64,000 nt of DNA from Burkholderia pyrrocinia. Its GTDB lineage: Bacteria > Pseudomonadota > Gammaproteobacteria > Burkholderiales > Burkholderiaceae. Where the stretch lies: NCBI RefSeq assembly GCF_003330765.1, contig NZ_CP024902.1, forward strand, positions 2,852,001 through 2,916,000, read 5' to 3'. Under the pieces are notes generated by a model. That model did not search any database. It was not told the origin of the DNA and saw only the letters and a list, made by a program, of their open reading frames with translations. A program made the translations under genes and the position numbers. Shown in pieces: positions 26,640 through 37,359 of the stretch; position 1 is the stretch's first letter, and the number at the start of each line of letters is the position of its first letter.

Positions 26640-27902
26640 TTACTGCGCCCGCCGTTCGAGCACCGCGGCGAAGAAGCCGTCGGTCGCGTGACGATGCGGC
26701 CACAGCGACAGGTAGTCGCCCATCTCGAGCTCGATGCGCTGGTCAGCCAGCACCTTCTGCGCAGGCACCAGCACGAACTCGGGGTGGTCGGCCAGAAACT
26801 GTTCGACGATGCTCTCGTTCTCCGCGTCGAGCACGCTGCAGGTCGCGTAGACGAGCCGGCCGCCCTTCTTCACGAGGCGCGCGGCGCTCGCGAGGATCGA
26901 CGCCTGCTTCGGCGCCAGTTCGTCGATCGCCGTGCGCGACTGGCGCCATTTCAGGTCGGGATTGCGGCGCAGCGTGCCGAGGCCGCTGCACGGCGCGTCG
27001 ACCAGCACGCGGTCGATCTTGCCGGCGAGCCGCTTGATCTTCGCATCGTGCTCGCTGTCGATCAGCACGGGATTCACGTTCGACAGCCCGCTGCGCGCGA
27101 GGCGCGGCTTGAGCTTCGCGAGGCGCTTTTCCGACACGTCGAACGCATAGAGGCGCCCGGTCGAGCGCATCATCGCGCCGAGCGCGAGCGTCTTGCCGCC
27201 CGCGCCCGCGCAGAAATCGACGATCATCTCGCCGCGGCGCGGCGCGACCAGCGAGCACAGCAGCTGGCTGCCTTCGTCCTGCACCTCGATCTGGCCTTCG
27301 ATGAACAGCGGGAGCTTCGTGAGCGCCGGCTTGCCGACGACGCGCACGCCGTACGGCGCGAACGGCGTCGCGCCGGCGTCGATCCCGCTCGCGCGCAGCG
27401 CGTCGACCACCTGCTCGCGGCTCGCCTTGAGCGCGTTCGCGCGCAGATCGAGCGGCGCCGGATAGTTGAGCGCGGCAGCGAGCTGCGCGAGTTCATCGGC
27501 ATCGAAGCGGGTCGCCAGCGCCTGGTGGATCCACTCGGGCAGGTTGGTGCGAATGCGCACGGGCAGGCTCGCCGGATCGATCTTCGACACATGCTCGAGC
27601 CACGCGGCCTCGCCGGCCGACACGAACGGCTTCAGCGCGTTGCGGCCCATCGTCTGCATCAGGCCGAGCAGCGTGAGACGCCGCGCAGGCGTGCCCGTGC
27701 CGCTTTCGGCAAGATGCGAAAACTCCATCTTCCGGCGCAGCACCGCGAACACCGCCTCGGCGATCACGCCGCGCTCGGCATGCCCGAGCTTCGGGTGCGC
27801 GCGGAAGAACCGGCTCGTCGTCGCGTCGGCGGGGCCGGCGAACTTCAGCACCTCGGCCAGCAAAGTCTCGGTCTGGCCGATCAGGAATCCGTGCAGCTTC
27901 AT
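26640..27902 (-). CDS. RsmB/NOP family class I SAM-dependent RNA (cytosine-5) methyltransferase (420 aa)
   Basis: The C-terminal catalytic domain has the SAM loop VDFCAGAGGKTLALG, the motif IV cysteine in VDAPCSGLGTLRRNPDLKW and the motif VI nucleophile in LVYATCSVLDAENE. Both cysteines of the m5C methyltransferases are present. The N-terminal region is helical, like RsmB/YebU relatives. The target is not certain (16S rRNA C967 is the RsmB target; Burkholderia also has another paralog). Its start overlaps the purN stop by four bases (ATGA), so the two are coupled. Confidence 0.85.
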   Translation of the reverse strand: MKLHGFLIGQTETLLAEVLKFAGPADATTSRFFRAHPKLGHAERGVIAEAVFAVLRRKMEFSHLAESGTGTPARRLTLLGLMQTMGRNALKPFVSAGEAAWLEHVSKIDPASLPVRIRTNLPEWIHQALATRFDADELAQLAAALNYPAPLDLRANALKASREQVVDALRASGIDAGATPFAPYGVRVVGKPALTKLPLFIEGQIEVQDEGSQLLCSLVAPRRGEMIVDFCAGAGGKTLALGAMMRSTGRLYAFDVSEKRLAKLKPRLARSGLSNVNPVLIDSEHDAKIKRLAGKIDRVLVDAPCSGLGTLRRNPDLKWRQSRTAIDELAPKQASILASAARLVKKGGRLVYATCSVLDAENESIVEQFLADHPEFVLVPAQKVLADQRIELEMGDYLSLWPHRHATDGFFAAVLERRAQ

Positions 27903-28561
27903 ACGCCCTCACTCGTTTCGGTATGCGGTTGATCCGCGAAAATCCAGCGCGCCTCTTCCGGCGCCACCACTGCACGGCCGTTCTCGAGGCGCAAGCGCCC
28001 CTCGACGAACCAGCGCACCGCGCGCGGATACAGCACATGCTCGACCGTCAGCACGCGCTGCGCGAGCGCGGCCGCGTCGTCGCCCGCGCGCACGGGCACC
28101 GCGCCCTGCGCGACGATCGCGCCGCTGTCGAGCTCGGGGATGACGAAGTGCACGCTCGCGCCATGCAGCGCGACACCCGCGTCGAGCGCCTGCTGGTGCG
28201 TGTGGATGCCCTTGAAGCTCGGCAGCAGCGACGGATGGACGTTCAGCAGCCGGCCTTCATATTGTCTGACGAATGCCGGCGTGAGAATGCGCATGAAGCC
28301 CGCGAGAACGACGAGATCGGGCGCGAAACGGTCGATTTCGGCGGCGAGCGCCGCATCGAAGCTGTCGCGGCCGTCGAACGACCGGTGGTCGACCACCGCC
28401 GTCGCCACCCCGTGCGACGCGGCAAAAGCCAGGCCGGCCGCATCGGGCCGGTTGGCGATCACGGCGGCAACCTCGGCCGGCCAGCGTTCCTGCGCGCACG
28501 CGCGTACGATGGCCTCCATGTTGCTGCCGCGACCGGAAATCAGGATCACGAGTTTTTTCAT
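27899..28561 (-). CDS. purN: Phosphoribosylglycinamide formyltransferase (220 aa)
   Basis: PurN transfers formyl from 10-formyl-THF to GAR in purine synthesis. Visible: ISGRGSNMEAI at the N-terminus (phosphoribosyl binding), LAGFMRILTPAFV, and LLNVHPSLLPSFKGIHTH holding the catalytic Asn/His, then the Asp in VIPELDSGAIVAQ. It is divergent from ribF with 122 bases between starts. The message overlaps the RNA methyltransferase gene downstream. Confidence 0.95.
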   Translation of the reverse strand: MKKLVILISGRGSNMEAIVRACAQERWPAEVAAVIANRPDAAGLAFAASHGVATAVVDHRSFDGRDSFDAALAAEIDRFAPDLVVLAGFMRILTPAFVRQYEGRLLNVHPSLLPSFKGIHTHQQALDAGVALHGASVHFVIPELDSGAIVAQGAVPVRAGDDAAALAQRVLTVEHVLYPRAVRWFVEGRLRLENGRAVVAPEEARWIFADQPHTETSEGV

Positions 28562-28625
28562 CCGCGAATTTTACCATTCGCCCCCGCGTTTCCCGCCTTC
28601 TCGGCCGCCGGCCCGCCCGAACGTT

Positions 28626-28631
28626 TATAAT
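28626..28631 (+). promoter_or_regulatory. Probable -10 element for ribF
   Basis: A perfect TATAAT hexamer 53 bases before the ribF start, in otherwise very GC-rich DNA. No good -35 is visible 16-18 bases upstream, so an activator or an extended contact may be needed. Confidence 0.4.
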
Positions 28632-28683
28632 CTTCTGCTTTGCGGCATCCCACCGCCCATTCCCCGACGCTGCATCCGCTATC

Positions 28684-29676
28684 GTGAAAGTCTTCCGCGG
28701 CCTGCCCAACGCCGAAAGCCGCGCCCCGTGCGCGCTGACGATCGGCAACTTCGATGGTGTCCATCGCGGCCACCAGGCCTTGCTCGCGCGCGTGCGCGCG
28801 GCAGCGGACGCGCGCGGCCTGCCCGTGTGCGTGATGACTTTCGAGCCGCACCCGCGCGAATTCTTCAACCCGGCCGGCGCGCCGCCGCGCATCGCGATGC
28901 TGCGCGACAAGCTCGAGGCGCTGCGCGATCACGGCGTCGATCGCGTCGTCGTCGAGCACTTCAACCACACGTTCGCGAGCCAGTCGCCGCAGGCATTCGT
29001 CGAGCGCACGCTCGTCGGCGGGCTGCACACGCGCTGGATGATGGTCGGCGACGATTTCTGCTACGGCGCGAAGCGCGCGGGCACCTTCGACACGCTGAAG
29101 GCAGCCGGCGAGCAGTACGGCTTCGAGGTCGAGCAGATGGGCACGGTGGCCGGCAGCGACGGCACGCGCATCTCCAGCTCGGGCGTGCGCACCGCGCTCG
29201 CGGCCGGCGATCTCGACGCGGCCGCGCAGGCGCTCGGCCACGGCTATGCGATCAGCGGCCACGTCGCGCACGGGCTCAAGCTCGGCCGCGACCTCGGCTT
29301 CCCGACGCTGAACCTGCCGATCGCGCACAAGCGGCCGGCGCTCATGGGCATCTTCGTCGTGCAGGTGCACGGCCTCGGCCCCGCCCCGCTGCCGGGCGTC
29401 GCGAGCCTCGGCCTGCGCCCGACCGTCGACGATTCGGGCCGTGTGCTGCTCGAAGTCCACCTGCTCGACTGGCACGGCGATGCGTACGGCAAGCTCGTCC
29501 GTGTCGAATTCCTGAAGAAGCTGCGCGACGAAGCGAAATTCGACGATCTCGAGGCCCTGTCGCGCGCGATCGCACTGGACGTCGCGAATGCGCGCGCGTA
29601 TTTCATCGAGCGCGACCGTGCGCCGGGCAGCCGCGCAACGGGCTTCTCGACGTCGGCAACCGACCGAATTAGCTGA
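28684..29676 (+). CDS. ribF: Bifunctional riboflavin kinase / FAD synthetase (330 aa)
   Basis: The N-terminal FMN adenylyltransferase domain shows [15 protein letters not shown] (residues about 20-34) and [15 protein letters not shown]. The C-terminal riboflavin kinase domain begins about residue 185 with the [20 protein letters not shown] and [18 protein letters not shown] motifs. It makes FMN and FAD. The start is GTG at 28684. ileS follows about 100 bases on, in the usual ribF-ileS-lspA order. Confidence 0.95.
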   Translation: MKVFRGLPNAESRAPCALTIGNFDGVHRGHQALLARVRAAADARGLPVCVMTFEPHPREFFNPAGAPPRIAMLRDKLEALRDHGVDRVVVEHFNHTFASQSPQAFVERTLVGGLHTRWMMVGDDFCYGAKRAGTFDTLKAAGEQYGFEVEQMGTVAGSDGTRISSSGVRTALAAGDLDAAAQALGHGYAISGHVAHGLKLGRDLGFPTLNLPIAHKRPALMGIFVVQVHGLGPAPLPGVASLGLRPTVDDSGRVLLEVHLLDWHGDAYGKLVRVEFLKKLRDEAKFDDLEALSRAIALDVANARAYFIERDRAPGSRATGFSTSATDRIS

Positions 29677-29777
29677 TCCGGACGGCGGCGCCCCGCGCCG
29701 CGCCCTCGCGCCGCTCACTCGCGCGCATACCCGATTCACGACGCACGAGCGTCCCCCGATTTGATAGCGATCCCATC

Positions 29778-32615
29778 ATGAGCAACAAGAAAGCCGATTC
29801 GAAACCGCAGGCCAAGTATCCGGTCAACCTGCTCGACACGCCGTTCCCGATGCGCGGCGACCTGCCCAAGCGCGAGCCGCAGTGGGTCAAGGAATGGGAA
29901 GAGCGCGGCATCTACGACAAGATCCGCGCGGCCAGCAGCGGCCGGCCGAAGTTCATCCTGCACGACGGCCCGCCGTATGCGAACGGCGACATCCACCTCG
30001 GCCACGCCGTCAACAAGATCCTGAAGGACATCGTCGTCAAGTCGCGCAACATGGCCGGCTTCGACGCGCCGTACGTGCCGGGCTGGGATTGCCACGGGAT
30101 GCCGATCGAGATCCAGATCGAGAAACAGTTCGGCAAGTCGCTGCCGGCGGCCGAAGTGATGAGCAAGGCGCGCGCGTACGCGACCGAGCAGATCGAGAAG
30201 CAGAAGGTCGGCTTCAAGCGCCTCGGCGTACTCGGCGACTGGGCCAACCCGTACAAGACGATGAACTTCGTCAACGAGGCGGAGGAGATCCGCGCGCTCG
30301 GCAAGATCATCGAGAAGGGTTATGTGTATCGTGGGCTGAAGCCGGTGAACTGGTGCTTCGACTGCGGTTCGGCGCTCGCGGAAGCGGAAGTCGAATACAA
30401 GGACCGCACCGATCCGACGATCGACGTGATGTTCGCGTTCGCGGAACCGGAAAAGACCGCGCAGGCGTTCGACCTGCCGGCACTGCCGCGCGCCGAGGGC
30501 GGCATCGTGATCTGGACCACCACGCCGTGGACGATTCCGGCGAACCAGGCGCTGAACCTCCATCCGGAAATCGTCTACGCGCTGGTCGACACCGAGCGCG
30601 GGTTGCTGATCATCGCGGAAGAGCGCGTCGCCGCGTGCATGGAAGAATTCAAGCTGACGGGCCGCGTCGTCGCGACCGCGCCCGGCGTGAAGCTCGCGAA
30701 CCTGCGCTTCCACCACCCGCTCGCATCGGCCCACCCCGGCTACAAGCGCACCGCGCCTGTCTACCTCGGCGACTACGTGACGACCGACACGGGTACCGGC
30801 GTCGTGCACTCGTCGCCCGCGTACGGCATCGAGGACTTCATGTCCTGCAAGGCGCACGGGATGACCGATTCGGACTTCATCAACCCGGTGATGGGCGACG
30901 GCCGCTATATCGAATCGCTGCCGCTGTTCGGCGGCCTGTCGATCTGGGATGCGAACCCGAAGATCGTCGAAGCGCTGAACGCAGCCGGCTCGCTGCTGCG
31001 CAGCGAGAAGTACACGCACAGCTACATGCACTGCTGGCGCCACAAGACGCCGATCATCTACCGCGCGACGTCGCAGTGGTTCGCGGGCATGGACGTGACG
31101 CCGCGCGACGGCGGCAAGACGCTGCGCGAAGCGGCGCTCGAAGGCGTCGACGCGACCGCGTTCTACCCGTCGTGGGGCAAGCAGCGCCTGTTCAGCATGA
31201 TCGCGAACCGCCCCGACTGGACGCTGTCGCGCCAGCGCCAATGGGGCGTGCCGATGGCGTTCTTCGTGCACAAGGAAACCGGCGAGCTGCACCCGCGCAC
31301 GCTCGAACTGCTCGAGGAAGTCGCGAAGCGCGTCGAGCAGTCGGGCATCGAGGCATGGCAGACGCTCGACCCGCGCGAGCTGATCGGCGACGACGCGAAC
31401 CTGTACGAAAAGAACCGCGACACGCTCGACGTGTGGTTCGACTCGGGCACGACGCACTGGCACGTGCTGCGCGGCTCGCACAAGGATCAGCTGCAGTTCC
31501 CGGCCGACCTGTACCTCGAAGGCTCGGACCAGCATCGCGGCTGGTTCCACTCGTCGCTGCTGACCGCATCGATGATCGACGGCTGCGCGCCGTACAAGGG
31601 CCTGCTCACGCACGGCTTCACGGTCGACGGCGAAGGCCGCAAGATGAGCAAGTCGCTCGGCAACGGCGTCGACCCGCATGAAGTCGCAAACCGCCTCGGC
31701 GCGGAAATCATCCGCCTGTGGATCGCATCGACCGACTATTCGGGCGAGCTCGCGATCTCCGAGGAAATCCTGAAGCGCGTGACCGAAGGCTATCGCCGCA
31801 TCCGCAACACGCTGCGCTTCCTGCTCGCGAACCTGTCGGATTTCGACTTCGCGCAGCACGCGGTGCCCGTCGACGAATGGCTCGAGATCGATCGCTATGC
31901 GGTTGCCTTCTCCGAGCAACTGCAGACGGAACTGCTCGGCCACTACGAAAAGTACGAATTCCACCCGGTCGTCGCGAAGCTGCAGACGTACTGCTCGGAA
32001 GATCTCGGCGGCTTCTACCTCGACGTGCTGAAGGACCGCCTGTACACGAGCGCGGCCGATTCGCGCGCCCGCCGCTCCGCGCAGACGGCGCTGTACCACC
32101 TGACGCACGGCCTGCTGCGCGTGCTCGCGCCGTTCCTGTCGTTCACGGCGGAAGAAGCATGGAAGGTGTTCCAGCCGGCCAGCGAAACGATTTTCACGGA
32201 AACGTACTACGCGTATCCGGAAGTCGCCGGCGCGGCCGCGCTGATCGAGAAGTGGGCACTGCTGCGCGACGTGCGCGGCAACGTGACGAAGGCGCTCGAG
32301 GAAGCGCGCACCGCGAACCGCATCGGTTCGTCGCTGCAGGCCGAAGTCGCCGTGCACGCGAGCGGCGCGCGTTACGACGCGCTCGCGAGCCTCGGCGAAG
32401 ACCTGAAATTCGTGCTGATCACGTCGGCCGCGACGGTCGTCAAGGTCGACGACGAAGCGCAGGAAAGCGTCGACGTGGCCGCGTCGAAGTACCAGAAGTG
32501 CGAACGCTGCTGGCACTACCGCGACGATGTCGGCGCGCACGCCGATCATCCGACGCTGTGCGGCCGCTGCTTCTCCAACCTGTTTGAAAACGGCGAAATC
32601 CGGAGCGCTGCTTAA
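29778..32615 (+). CDS. ileS: Isoleucyl-tRNA synthetase (945 aa)
   Basis: A complete class I synthetase. HIGH-type motif HLGH at residues 73-76 in [19 protein letters not shown] motif beginning at Lys622 in [14 protein letters not shown], an editing domain between ([14 protein letters not shown]), and a C-terminal zinc finger [12 protein letters not shown]...CGRC. It charges tRNA-Ile. The C-terminal zinc and the residue pattern are those of the bacterial IleS1 type. It ends two bases before lspA, so they are one operon. Confidence 0.97.
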   Translation: MSNKKADSKPQAKYPVNLLDTPFPMRGDLPKREPQWVKEWEERGIYDKIRAASSGRPKFILHDGPPYANGDIHLGHAVNKILKDIVVKSRNMAGFDAPYVPGWDCHGMPIEIQIEKQFGKSLPAAEVMSKARAYATEQIEKQKVGFKRLGVLGDWANPYKTMNFVNEAEEIRALGKIIEKGYVYRGLKPVNWCFDCGSALAEAEVEYKDRTDPTIDVMFAFAEPEKTAQAFDLPALPRAEGGIVIWTTTPWTIPANQALNLHPEIVYALVDTERGLLIIAEERVAACMEEFKLTGRVVATAPGVKLANLRFHHPLASAHPGYKRTAPVYLGDYVTTDTGTGVVHSSPAYGIEDFMSCKAHGMTDSDFINPVMGDGRYIESLPLFGGLSIWDANPKIVEALNAAGSLLRSEKYTHSYMHCWRHKTPIIYRATSQWFAGMDVTPRDGGKTLREAALEGVDATAFYPSWGKQRLFSMIANRPDWTLSRQRQWGVPMAFFVHKETGELHPRTLELLEEVAKRVEQSGIEAWQTLDPRELIGDDANLYEKNRDTLDVWFDSGTTHWHVLRGSHKDQLQFPADLYLEGSDQHRGWFHSSLLTASMIDGCAPYKGLLTHGFTVDGEGRKMSKSLGNGVDPHEVANRLGAEIIRLWIASTDYSGELAISEEILKRVTEGYRRIRNTLRFLLANLSDFDFAQHAVPVDEWLEIDRYAVAFSEQLQTELLGHYEKYEFHPVVAKLQTYCSEDLGGFYLDVLKDRLYTSAADSRARRSAQTALYHLTHGLLRVLAPFLSFTAEEAWKVFQPASETIFTETYYAYPEVAGAAALIEKWALLRDVRGNVTKALEEARTANRIGSSLQAEVAVHASGARYDALASLGEDLKFVLITSAATVVKVDDEAQESVDVAASKYQKCERCWHYRDDVGAHADHPTLCGRCFSNLFENGEIRSAA

Positions 32616-32617
32616 AT

Positions 32618-33118
32618 ATGGCGAAAACCCTGTCGAAACCGGCCAGCGGCGCGCTCGCGCCCTGGCTCGGTATTTCGCTGATCGTGATCCTGTTCGACCA
32701 GCTGTCGAAGATCGCGGTCCTGAAAACGTTCGCGTATGGCGCGCAGCACGCACTGACGCCATTCTTCAACCTCGTGCTGGTGTACAACCGCGGCGCCGCG
32801 TTCGGCTTCCTGTCGACCGCGAGCGGCTGGCAGCGCTGGGCGTTCACCGCGCTCGGGATCGGCGCGACGCTGGTGATCTGCTTCCTGCTGCGCCGTCACG
32901 GCCAACAGCGGCTGTTCAGCCTGTCGCTCGCGCTGATCCTCGGCGGCGCGCTCGGCAACGTGATCGACCGGCTGGTCTACGGTCACGTGATCGACTTCCT
33001 CGATTTCCACCTCGGCGCCTGGCACTTCCCTGCGTTCAACCTCGCCGATTCCGCAATCACGGTCGGCGCGGTGCTGCTGATCTACGACGAACTGCGTCGC
33101 GTGCGCGGCTCGCGCTAA
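32618..33118 (+). CDS. lspA: Lipoprotein signal peptidase II (166 aa)
   Basis: Four membrane helices and the LspA signatures: [29 protein letters not shown] and FNLADSAI. Asp126 and Asp144 fit the catalytic pair. It removes signal peptides from prolipoproteins in the inner membrane. Starts two bases after the ileS stop codon and is followed by coaBC. Confidence 0.95.
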   Translation: MAKTLSKPASGALAPWLGISLIVILFDQLSKIAVLKTFAYGAQHALTPFFNLVLVYNRGAAFGFLSTASGWQRWAFTALGIGATLVICFLLRRHGQQRLFSLSLALILGGALGNVIDRLVYGHVIDFLDFHLGAWHFPAFNLADSAITVGAVLLIYDELRRVRGSR

Positions 33119-33185
33119 GCGCGCATACTCGGCGTCGACGGCCGGCCCCGCGCCGGCCGTCCTGTTCGCCCCTTGGAGGCCTGAG

Positions 33186-34397
33186 TTGGCACACGCAGAA
33201 CTCGCAGGAAAACACCTCGTTCTCGGCCTGACGGGCGGCATCGCCTGCTACAAGATCGCCGAGCTCACTCGGCTGCTCACGAAGGCCGGTGCGACCGTGC
33301 AGGTCGCGATGACCGAAGCCGCCACCCAGTTCATCACGCCCGTCACGATGCAGGCGCTGTCGGGCCGGCCCGTCTATACGAGCCAGTGGGACGCGCGCAT
33401 CGACAACAACATGGCGCACATCGACCTGTCGCGCGAAGCCGACGCGATCGTGATCGCGCCCGCGTCGACGGATTTCCTCGCGAAGCTCGCACACGGGTTC
33501 GCGGACGACCTGCTGTCGACCCTGTGCGTCGCGCGCGACTGTCCGCTGCTCGTCGTCCCCGCGATGAACCGCCAGATGTGGCAGAACCCGGCCACGCAGC
33601 GCAACGCCGCGCAACTGCGCGCGGACGGCGTGTCGGTGCTCGGCCCCGATTCGGGCGCGCAGGCGTGCGGCGAAGTCGGCGACGGCCGCATGCTCGAGCC
33701 CGAGGCGATCTATGAAGCGATCGTCGCGCACTTCGCGCCGAAGGTGCTCGCGCACCGGCGCGTGCTGATCACGGCCGGCCCGACGTTCGAACCGCTCGAC
33801 CCCGTGCGCGGCCTCACGAACCGCTCGAGCGGCAAGATGGGTTTCGCGCTCGCACGCGCCGCGCAGCAGGCCGGCGCCGACGTGCATCTCGTCGCGGGGC
33901 CGGTGGCGCTCGACACGCCGTGGGGCGTTTACCGCCAGGACGTGCATACCGCGCAGCAGATGTACGACGCGGTGATGCAGGCTGTCGCCGATGCCGACAT
34001 CTTCATCGCGGTGGCCGCGGTCGCCGACTGGCGCGTCGATCAGCCGGCCGAGCACAAGATGAAGAAGACGGCCGACCGCAAGATGCCGGCGCTCGCGTTC
34101 GTCGAGAACCCCGATATCCTCGCGTCGGTCGCGGCGCTGCCCGATCCGCCGTTCTGCGTCGGGTTCGCGGCCGAAAGCGGCGACCTCGACGTGCACGGCG
34201 ACGAGAAGCGCAAACGCAAGAACGTGCCGCTGCTCGTCGGCAACCTCGGCCCGCTGACGTTCGGCCGCGACGACAACGAAGTCGTGCTGTTCGAGGCCGC
34301 CGGCCTCACGCGCCTGCCGCGCGCACCGAAGGACGAACTCGCGCATGCGCTCGTCGCGGAAATCGCGAAGCGCCTGCCCGACAACCGCCTGATCTGA
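33186..34397 (+). CDS. coaBC: Bifunctional phosphopantothenoylcysteine decarboxylase / phosphopantothenate-cysteine ligase (403 aa)
   Basis: The N-terminal CoaC flavoprotein shows [19 protein letters not shown], the active-site His in [12 protein letters not shown] and the [11 protein letters not shown] motif. The C-terminal CoaB Rossmann-like domain starts [19 protein letters not shown] and contains AAVADWRV and [11 protein letters not shown]. It carries out two successive steps of coenzyme A synthesis. The predicted start is a TTG at 33186 behind GGAGG. Confidence 0.95.
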   Translation: MAHAELAGKHLVLGLTGGIACYKIAELTRLLTKAGATVQVAMTEAATQFITPVTMQALSGRPVYTSQWDARIDNNMAHIDLSREADAIVIAPASTDFLAKLAHGFADDLLSTLCVARDCPLLVVPAMNRQMWQNPATQRNAAQLRADGVSVLGPDSGAQACGEVGDGRMLEPEAIYEAIVAHFAPKVLAHRRVLITAGPTFEPLDPVRGLTNRSSGKMGFALARAAQQAGADVHLVAGPVALDTPWGVYRQDVHTAQQMYDAVMQAVADADIFIAVAAVADWRVDQPAEHKMKKTADRKMPALAFVENPDILASVAALPDPPFCVGFAAESGDLDVHGDEKRKRKNVPLLVGNLGPLTFGRDDNEVVLFEAAGLTRLPRAPKDELAHALVAEIAKRLPDNRLI

Positions 34398-34452
34398 TCT
34401 CCCGCGCGGCGGCCATCACTGCCACGCCCTTCCCGACCGATTCGACGACCGC

Positions 34453-34899
34453 ATGAAACTCGATCTGAAGATTCTCGACGCGCGCATGCGCGACTACCTG
34501 CCCGCCTACGCAACCACCGGCAGCGCGGGCCTCGACCTGCGCGCGTGCCTCGACGCGCCGGTCACGCTGCAGCCGGGCGAAACGACGCTCGTGCCGACCG
34601 GCCTCGCGATCCATCTCGCCGATCCCGGCTATGCGGCGCTGATCCTGCCGCGCTCGGGCCTCGGCCATAAGCACGGGATCGTGCTCGGCAACCTCGTCGG
34701 CCTGATCGACTCCGACTACCAGGGCCAGCTGATGGTCTCGACGTGGAACCGCGGCCAGGCCGAGTTCGTGCTGAATCCGTTCGAACGGCTCGCGCAACTC
34801 GTGATCGTGCCGGTCGTGCAGGCGCAGTTCAACATCGTCGGCGACTTCGCCGAAAGCGATCGCGGCGAAGGCGGCTTCGGCAGCACCGGCCGCCACTGA
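34453..34899 (+). CDS. dut: Deoxyuridine 5'-triphosphate nucleotidohydrolase (148 aa)
   Basis: All five dUTPase motifs are visible, including [45 protein letters not shown] and the C-terminal [10 protein letters not shown] arm. It forms a trimer that hydrolyses dUTP to dUMP, keeping uracil out of DNA. It follows coaBC, a widespread pairing. Confidence 0.96.
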   Translation: MKLDLKILDARMRDYLPAYATTGSAGLDLRACLDAPVTLQPGETTLVPTGLAIHLADPGYAALILPRSGLGHKHGIVLGNLVGLIDSDYQGQLMVSTWNRGQAEFVLNPFERLAQLVIVPVVQAQFNIVGDFAESDRGEGGFGSTGRH

Positions 34900-34910
34900 G
34901 CGGCATCAGG

Positions 34911-34940
34911 AAAAAAGGGCCTCGCGGCCCTTTTCTTTTT
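34911..34940 (+). terminator. Terminator after dut
   Basis: AAAAGGGCC and GGCCCTTTT around TCGC, followed by CTTTTT. The A tract before the stem makes it usable on the minus strand as well, for the converging membrane protein gene. Confidence 0.85.
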
Positions 34941-34950
34941 CCGTTCGCCG

Positions 34951-35721
34951 TCATTCGCCTACCGGCTGCGCGATCCGCGCGGGCACCAGTTCGCGCCGCC
35001 GCGCCTGCGCGATGCTCGCATAGATCACCAGCGCGACCAGCACGCCGAGCAGCACGGCCGACGAGCCGACCGTACCGAGCGCAAGGCCGCCCTTGGCGAG
35101 CGGCTTCGTCAGCAGGTCGCCGACCGTTGCGCCGAACGGACGCGTGAGCACGAACGCGGCCCAGAACAGCAGCACGCCGGAGATCCGCGTGAAGTAGTGC
35201 GCGAGCACGATCACCGCCAGCAGCCCGCCGATCAGCAGCGCGCCGCCGCCGAAGCCGAGCCCCGAGCTGTCCGCGAGGAAGTCGCCGAGCGCGGTGCCGA
35301 GCGTGTTCGAGAACAGGATCGCGATCCAGTACAGCAACTCGACCTTGCGCGTGCGAATCAGGTCGACCGACAGCGATTCGCCCGACAGCCGCCATACCGC
35401 GAAAATCGCCAGCAGGATGGCGACCAGGATCGACGAGCCGGCCGCATAGCCGAGGCCGAGCGTGCGGTCCATGAAGTCGGACATCGTCGTGCCGGCCGTG
35501 CTCGTCGCGACGATTACGGCCCAGTAGATTGCCGGGTGATAACGCGTCGTCTTGAGCTGCGCGCCCAGCGTCACGAGAAAGAAGCCGAACAGCAGGATCG
35601 AGCTCACCGCGTAGCCGACGTTCAGCGTCATCGACAGCAGGTCGCCGCCAGTTTCGCCGAGCGTGGTCGCGCAGATCTTCATGATCCAGAACGCGAGCGT
35701 AATTTCGGGAAGTTTGTTCAT
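34951..35721 (-). CDS. COG4705-type membrane protein with fourfold internal repeat (256 aa)
   Basis: About eight membrane helices. The same motif recurs four times in the protein: TTLGETGGDLLSMT, STAGTTMSDFMDRT, NTLGTALGDFLADS and RPFGATVGDLLTKP. Each sits at the end of a helix and has a conserved Gly-Asp or Ser-Asp, so the protein looks like a quadruplicated two-helix unit with four acidic groups that could face each other and hold a cation. The family is annotated as membrane-anchored protein of unknown function. Alone between dut (convergent) and the permease gene. Confidence 0.75.
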   Translation of the reverse strand: MNKLPEITLAFWIMKICATTLGETGGDLLSMTLNVGYAVSSILLFGFFLVTLGAQLKTTRYHPAIYWAVIVATSTAGTTMSDFMDRTLGLGYAAGSSILVAILLAIFAVWRLSGESLSVDLIRTRKVELLYWIAILFSNTLGTALGDFLADSSGLGFGGGALLIGGLLAVIVLAHYFTRISGVLLFWAAFVLTRPFGATVGDLLTKPLAKGGLALGTVGSSAVLLGVLVALVIYASIAQARRRELVPARIAQPVGE

Positions 35722-35876
35722 TCGAACCCCTTTTGCAGGAAAGCGGCATGCCGACGCATGCCGGCCCGCATTGCAGACAGGATCGAATGTAGTCGTCGCC
35801 GGCTTAACGGAACCTTAGCGAACGTGAAGAACGGCGTGGCCGGCGGGCGCAGCCGTGAGCGGCCGCACCGGCGCCG

Positions 35877-37280
35877 TCAGCGTGCGTGTTCGTGCCGGTA
35901 ATGCAGCGCGTACGCGAGCGTCAGCAGCACGACGAACACGACGCCGACCACCATCGTCATCCGGAATTCGCGCGTGAACGCGGTCGTGATCAGGATCGCC
36001 GCGACGAGCCCCGCACCGAGCAGGCTGCCGAACGGGTGCCCCCACATCCGAAACGCGAGCGCGGGGCCGCGATACTGCGAACGGAAGCGCAGGTGCGTGA
36101 CGAAGATCATCATCCACGTGAGCAGCGCGCCGAACATCGCGATCGCCATCATCACGGTGAACGCCGTGTCGGGCGCCAGCGCGACCAGCACGGCCGCTAC
36201 CGCGACACCGCTCGTCGAGATCCAAAGCGCCGCGCGCGGCACGCCGTTCGTGCCGAGCCGGCCGAACGCCGCGGGCGCGAGCCGCGCGCGCGACAGGCTG
36301 AACATCATCCGTGTCGTCACGTAGAGCTGGCTGTTCATCGCCGACAGCGCCGCGACCAGCAGCACGAAGTTGATCACGCCTGCCGCATACGGCACGTGCG
36401 TCGCGGCCATCACCTTCACGAACGGGCTTTCGTCGGTGCCGGCCTGCGTCCACGGCACGATCGCGAGCATCAGCGACAGCGTCAGCAGGTAGAACAGCAC
36501 GAGCCGGAACACCGTCGAGCGAAACGCACGCGTGACCGCGTGCTGCGGATCGCGCGCCTCGCCGGCCGCGATCGCGACGGCCTCGATGCTCATGTAGCTG
36601 AAGATCGCGACGATCACCGCGACCCAGGTGCCCCATGGCCCCTTCGGCATGAAGCCGCCGTGCACGGTGTAGTTCGCGAAACCGATGCCCGATGCGGCCG
36701 GCGCCGACCACACGAGATACGCGCCGAGCACGATGAACACGACGATCGCCGCGATCTTCAGCAGCGAGAACGCGTATTCGACCGAGCCGTACAGCGTGAC
36801 GCTCGCGAGGTTCACGGCGATCAGCAGCGCGGAGAAGCCGATCACCCAGTACCAGCCGGGCACGGCCGGAAACCAGTACTTCATGAATACGGCGATCGCG
36901 CTGATCTCGGTGCCGATCGCGAACACGACCGCGAACCAGTACGCATAGCGCACCAGAAAGCCTGCTAGCGGGCCGACGTAGTGTTCGGCATACGCGCCGA
37001 ACGAGCCGGCCGTCGGATGCGCGACGGTCATTTCCGCGAGCGCGCCCATCAGCAGCAGTGCGATCAGCGCGCCGATCGCATACGAGACAAGTACGCTCGG
37101 GCCGGCGAGCCCGATCGCGAACCCGCTGCCGAGGAACAGCCCCGTACCGATCGCACCGCCGATCGCGATCATCGCCATCTGCCCCGACGTCAGCGCGTGG
37201 CGCAGCCCTTGTTCGCGCGCGACGATGCTGTCGAACGACCGTTGTTGTTGTGTCACTGCGTTGCCACTCCCCTGCACCAC
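35877..37280 (-). CDS. Amino acid permease, AAT/APC family (467 aa)
   Basis: A twelve-helix APC transporter. The N-terminal pattern MIAIGGAIGTGLFLGSGFAI (residues about 36-55) and LALL..AEM followed by PTAGSFGAYAE are the substrate and sodium/proton gate motifs of the AAT group (GABA, proline, aromatic or lysine permeases). The sequence is most like GabP/ProY relatives, but the substrate is not certain. The cytoplasmic N-terminus has a glutamine run (TQQQ). It is not clearly linked to its neighbours. Confidence 0.88.
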   Translation of the reverse strand: MVQGSGNAVTQQQRSFDSIVAREQGLRHALTSGQMAMIAIGGAIGTGLFLGSGFAIGLAGPSVLVSYAIGALIALLLMGALAEMTVAHPTAGSFGAYAEHYVGPLAGFLVRYAYWFAVVFAIGTEISAIAVFMKYWFPAVPGWYWVIGFSALLIAVNLASVTLYGSVEYAFSLLKIAAIVVFIVLGAYLVWSAPAASGIGFANYTVHGGFMPKGPWGTWVAVIVAIFSYMSIEAVAIAAGEARDPQHAVTRAFRSTVFRLVLFYLLTLSLMLAIVPWTQAGTDESPFVKVMAATHVPYAAGVINFVLLVAALSAMNSQLYVTTRMMFSLSRARLAPAAFGRLGTNGVPRAALWISTSGVAVAAVLVALAPDTAFTVMMAIAMFGALLTWMMIFVTHLRFRSQYRGPALAFRMWGHPFGSLLGAGLVAAILITTAFTREFRMTMVVGVVFVVLLTLAYALHYRHEHAR

Positions 37281-37302
37281 CGTCGCGCCGCCGGCGCCAG
37301 AT

Positions 37303-37338
37303 AAAACGAAACGGCGCGGAGAACTTCCCGCGCCGTTC
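37303..37338 (-). terminator. Terminator of clpS-clpA
   Basis: AACGGCGCGG and CCGCGCCGTT form a 10-bp stem; on the minus strand the end reads TCGTTTTAT. Located about 22 bases after clpA's stop codon. Confidence 0.75.
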
Positions 37339-37359
37339 GCATGAACAACGAATTATCGC

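Noticed and set aside
29736..32762. A 1008-codon minus-strand frame opposite ileS.
   Set aside because: Antisense shadow of ileS; Arg-rich, no family resemblance, while ileS is certain.
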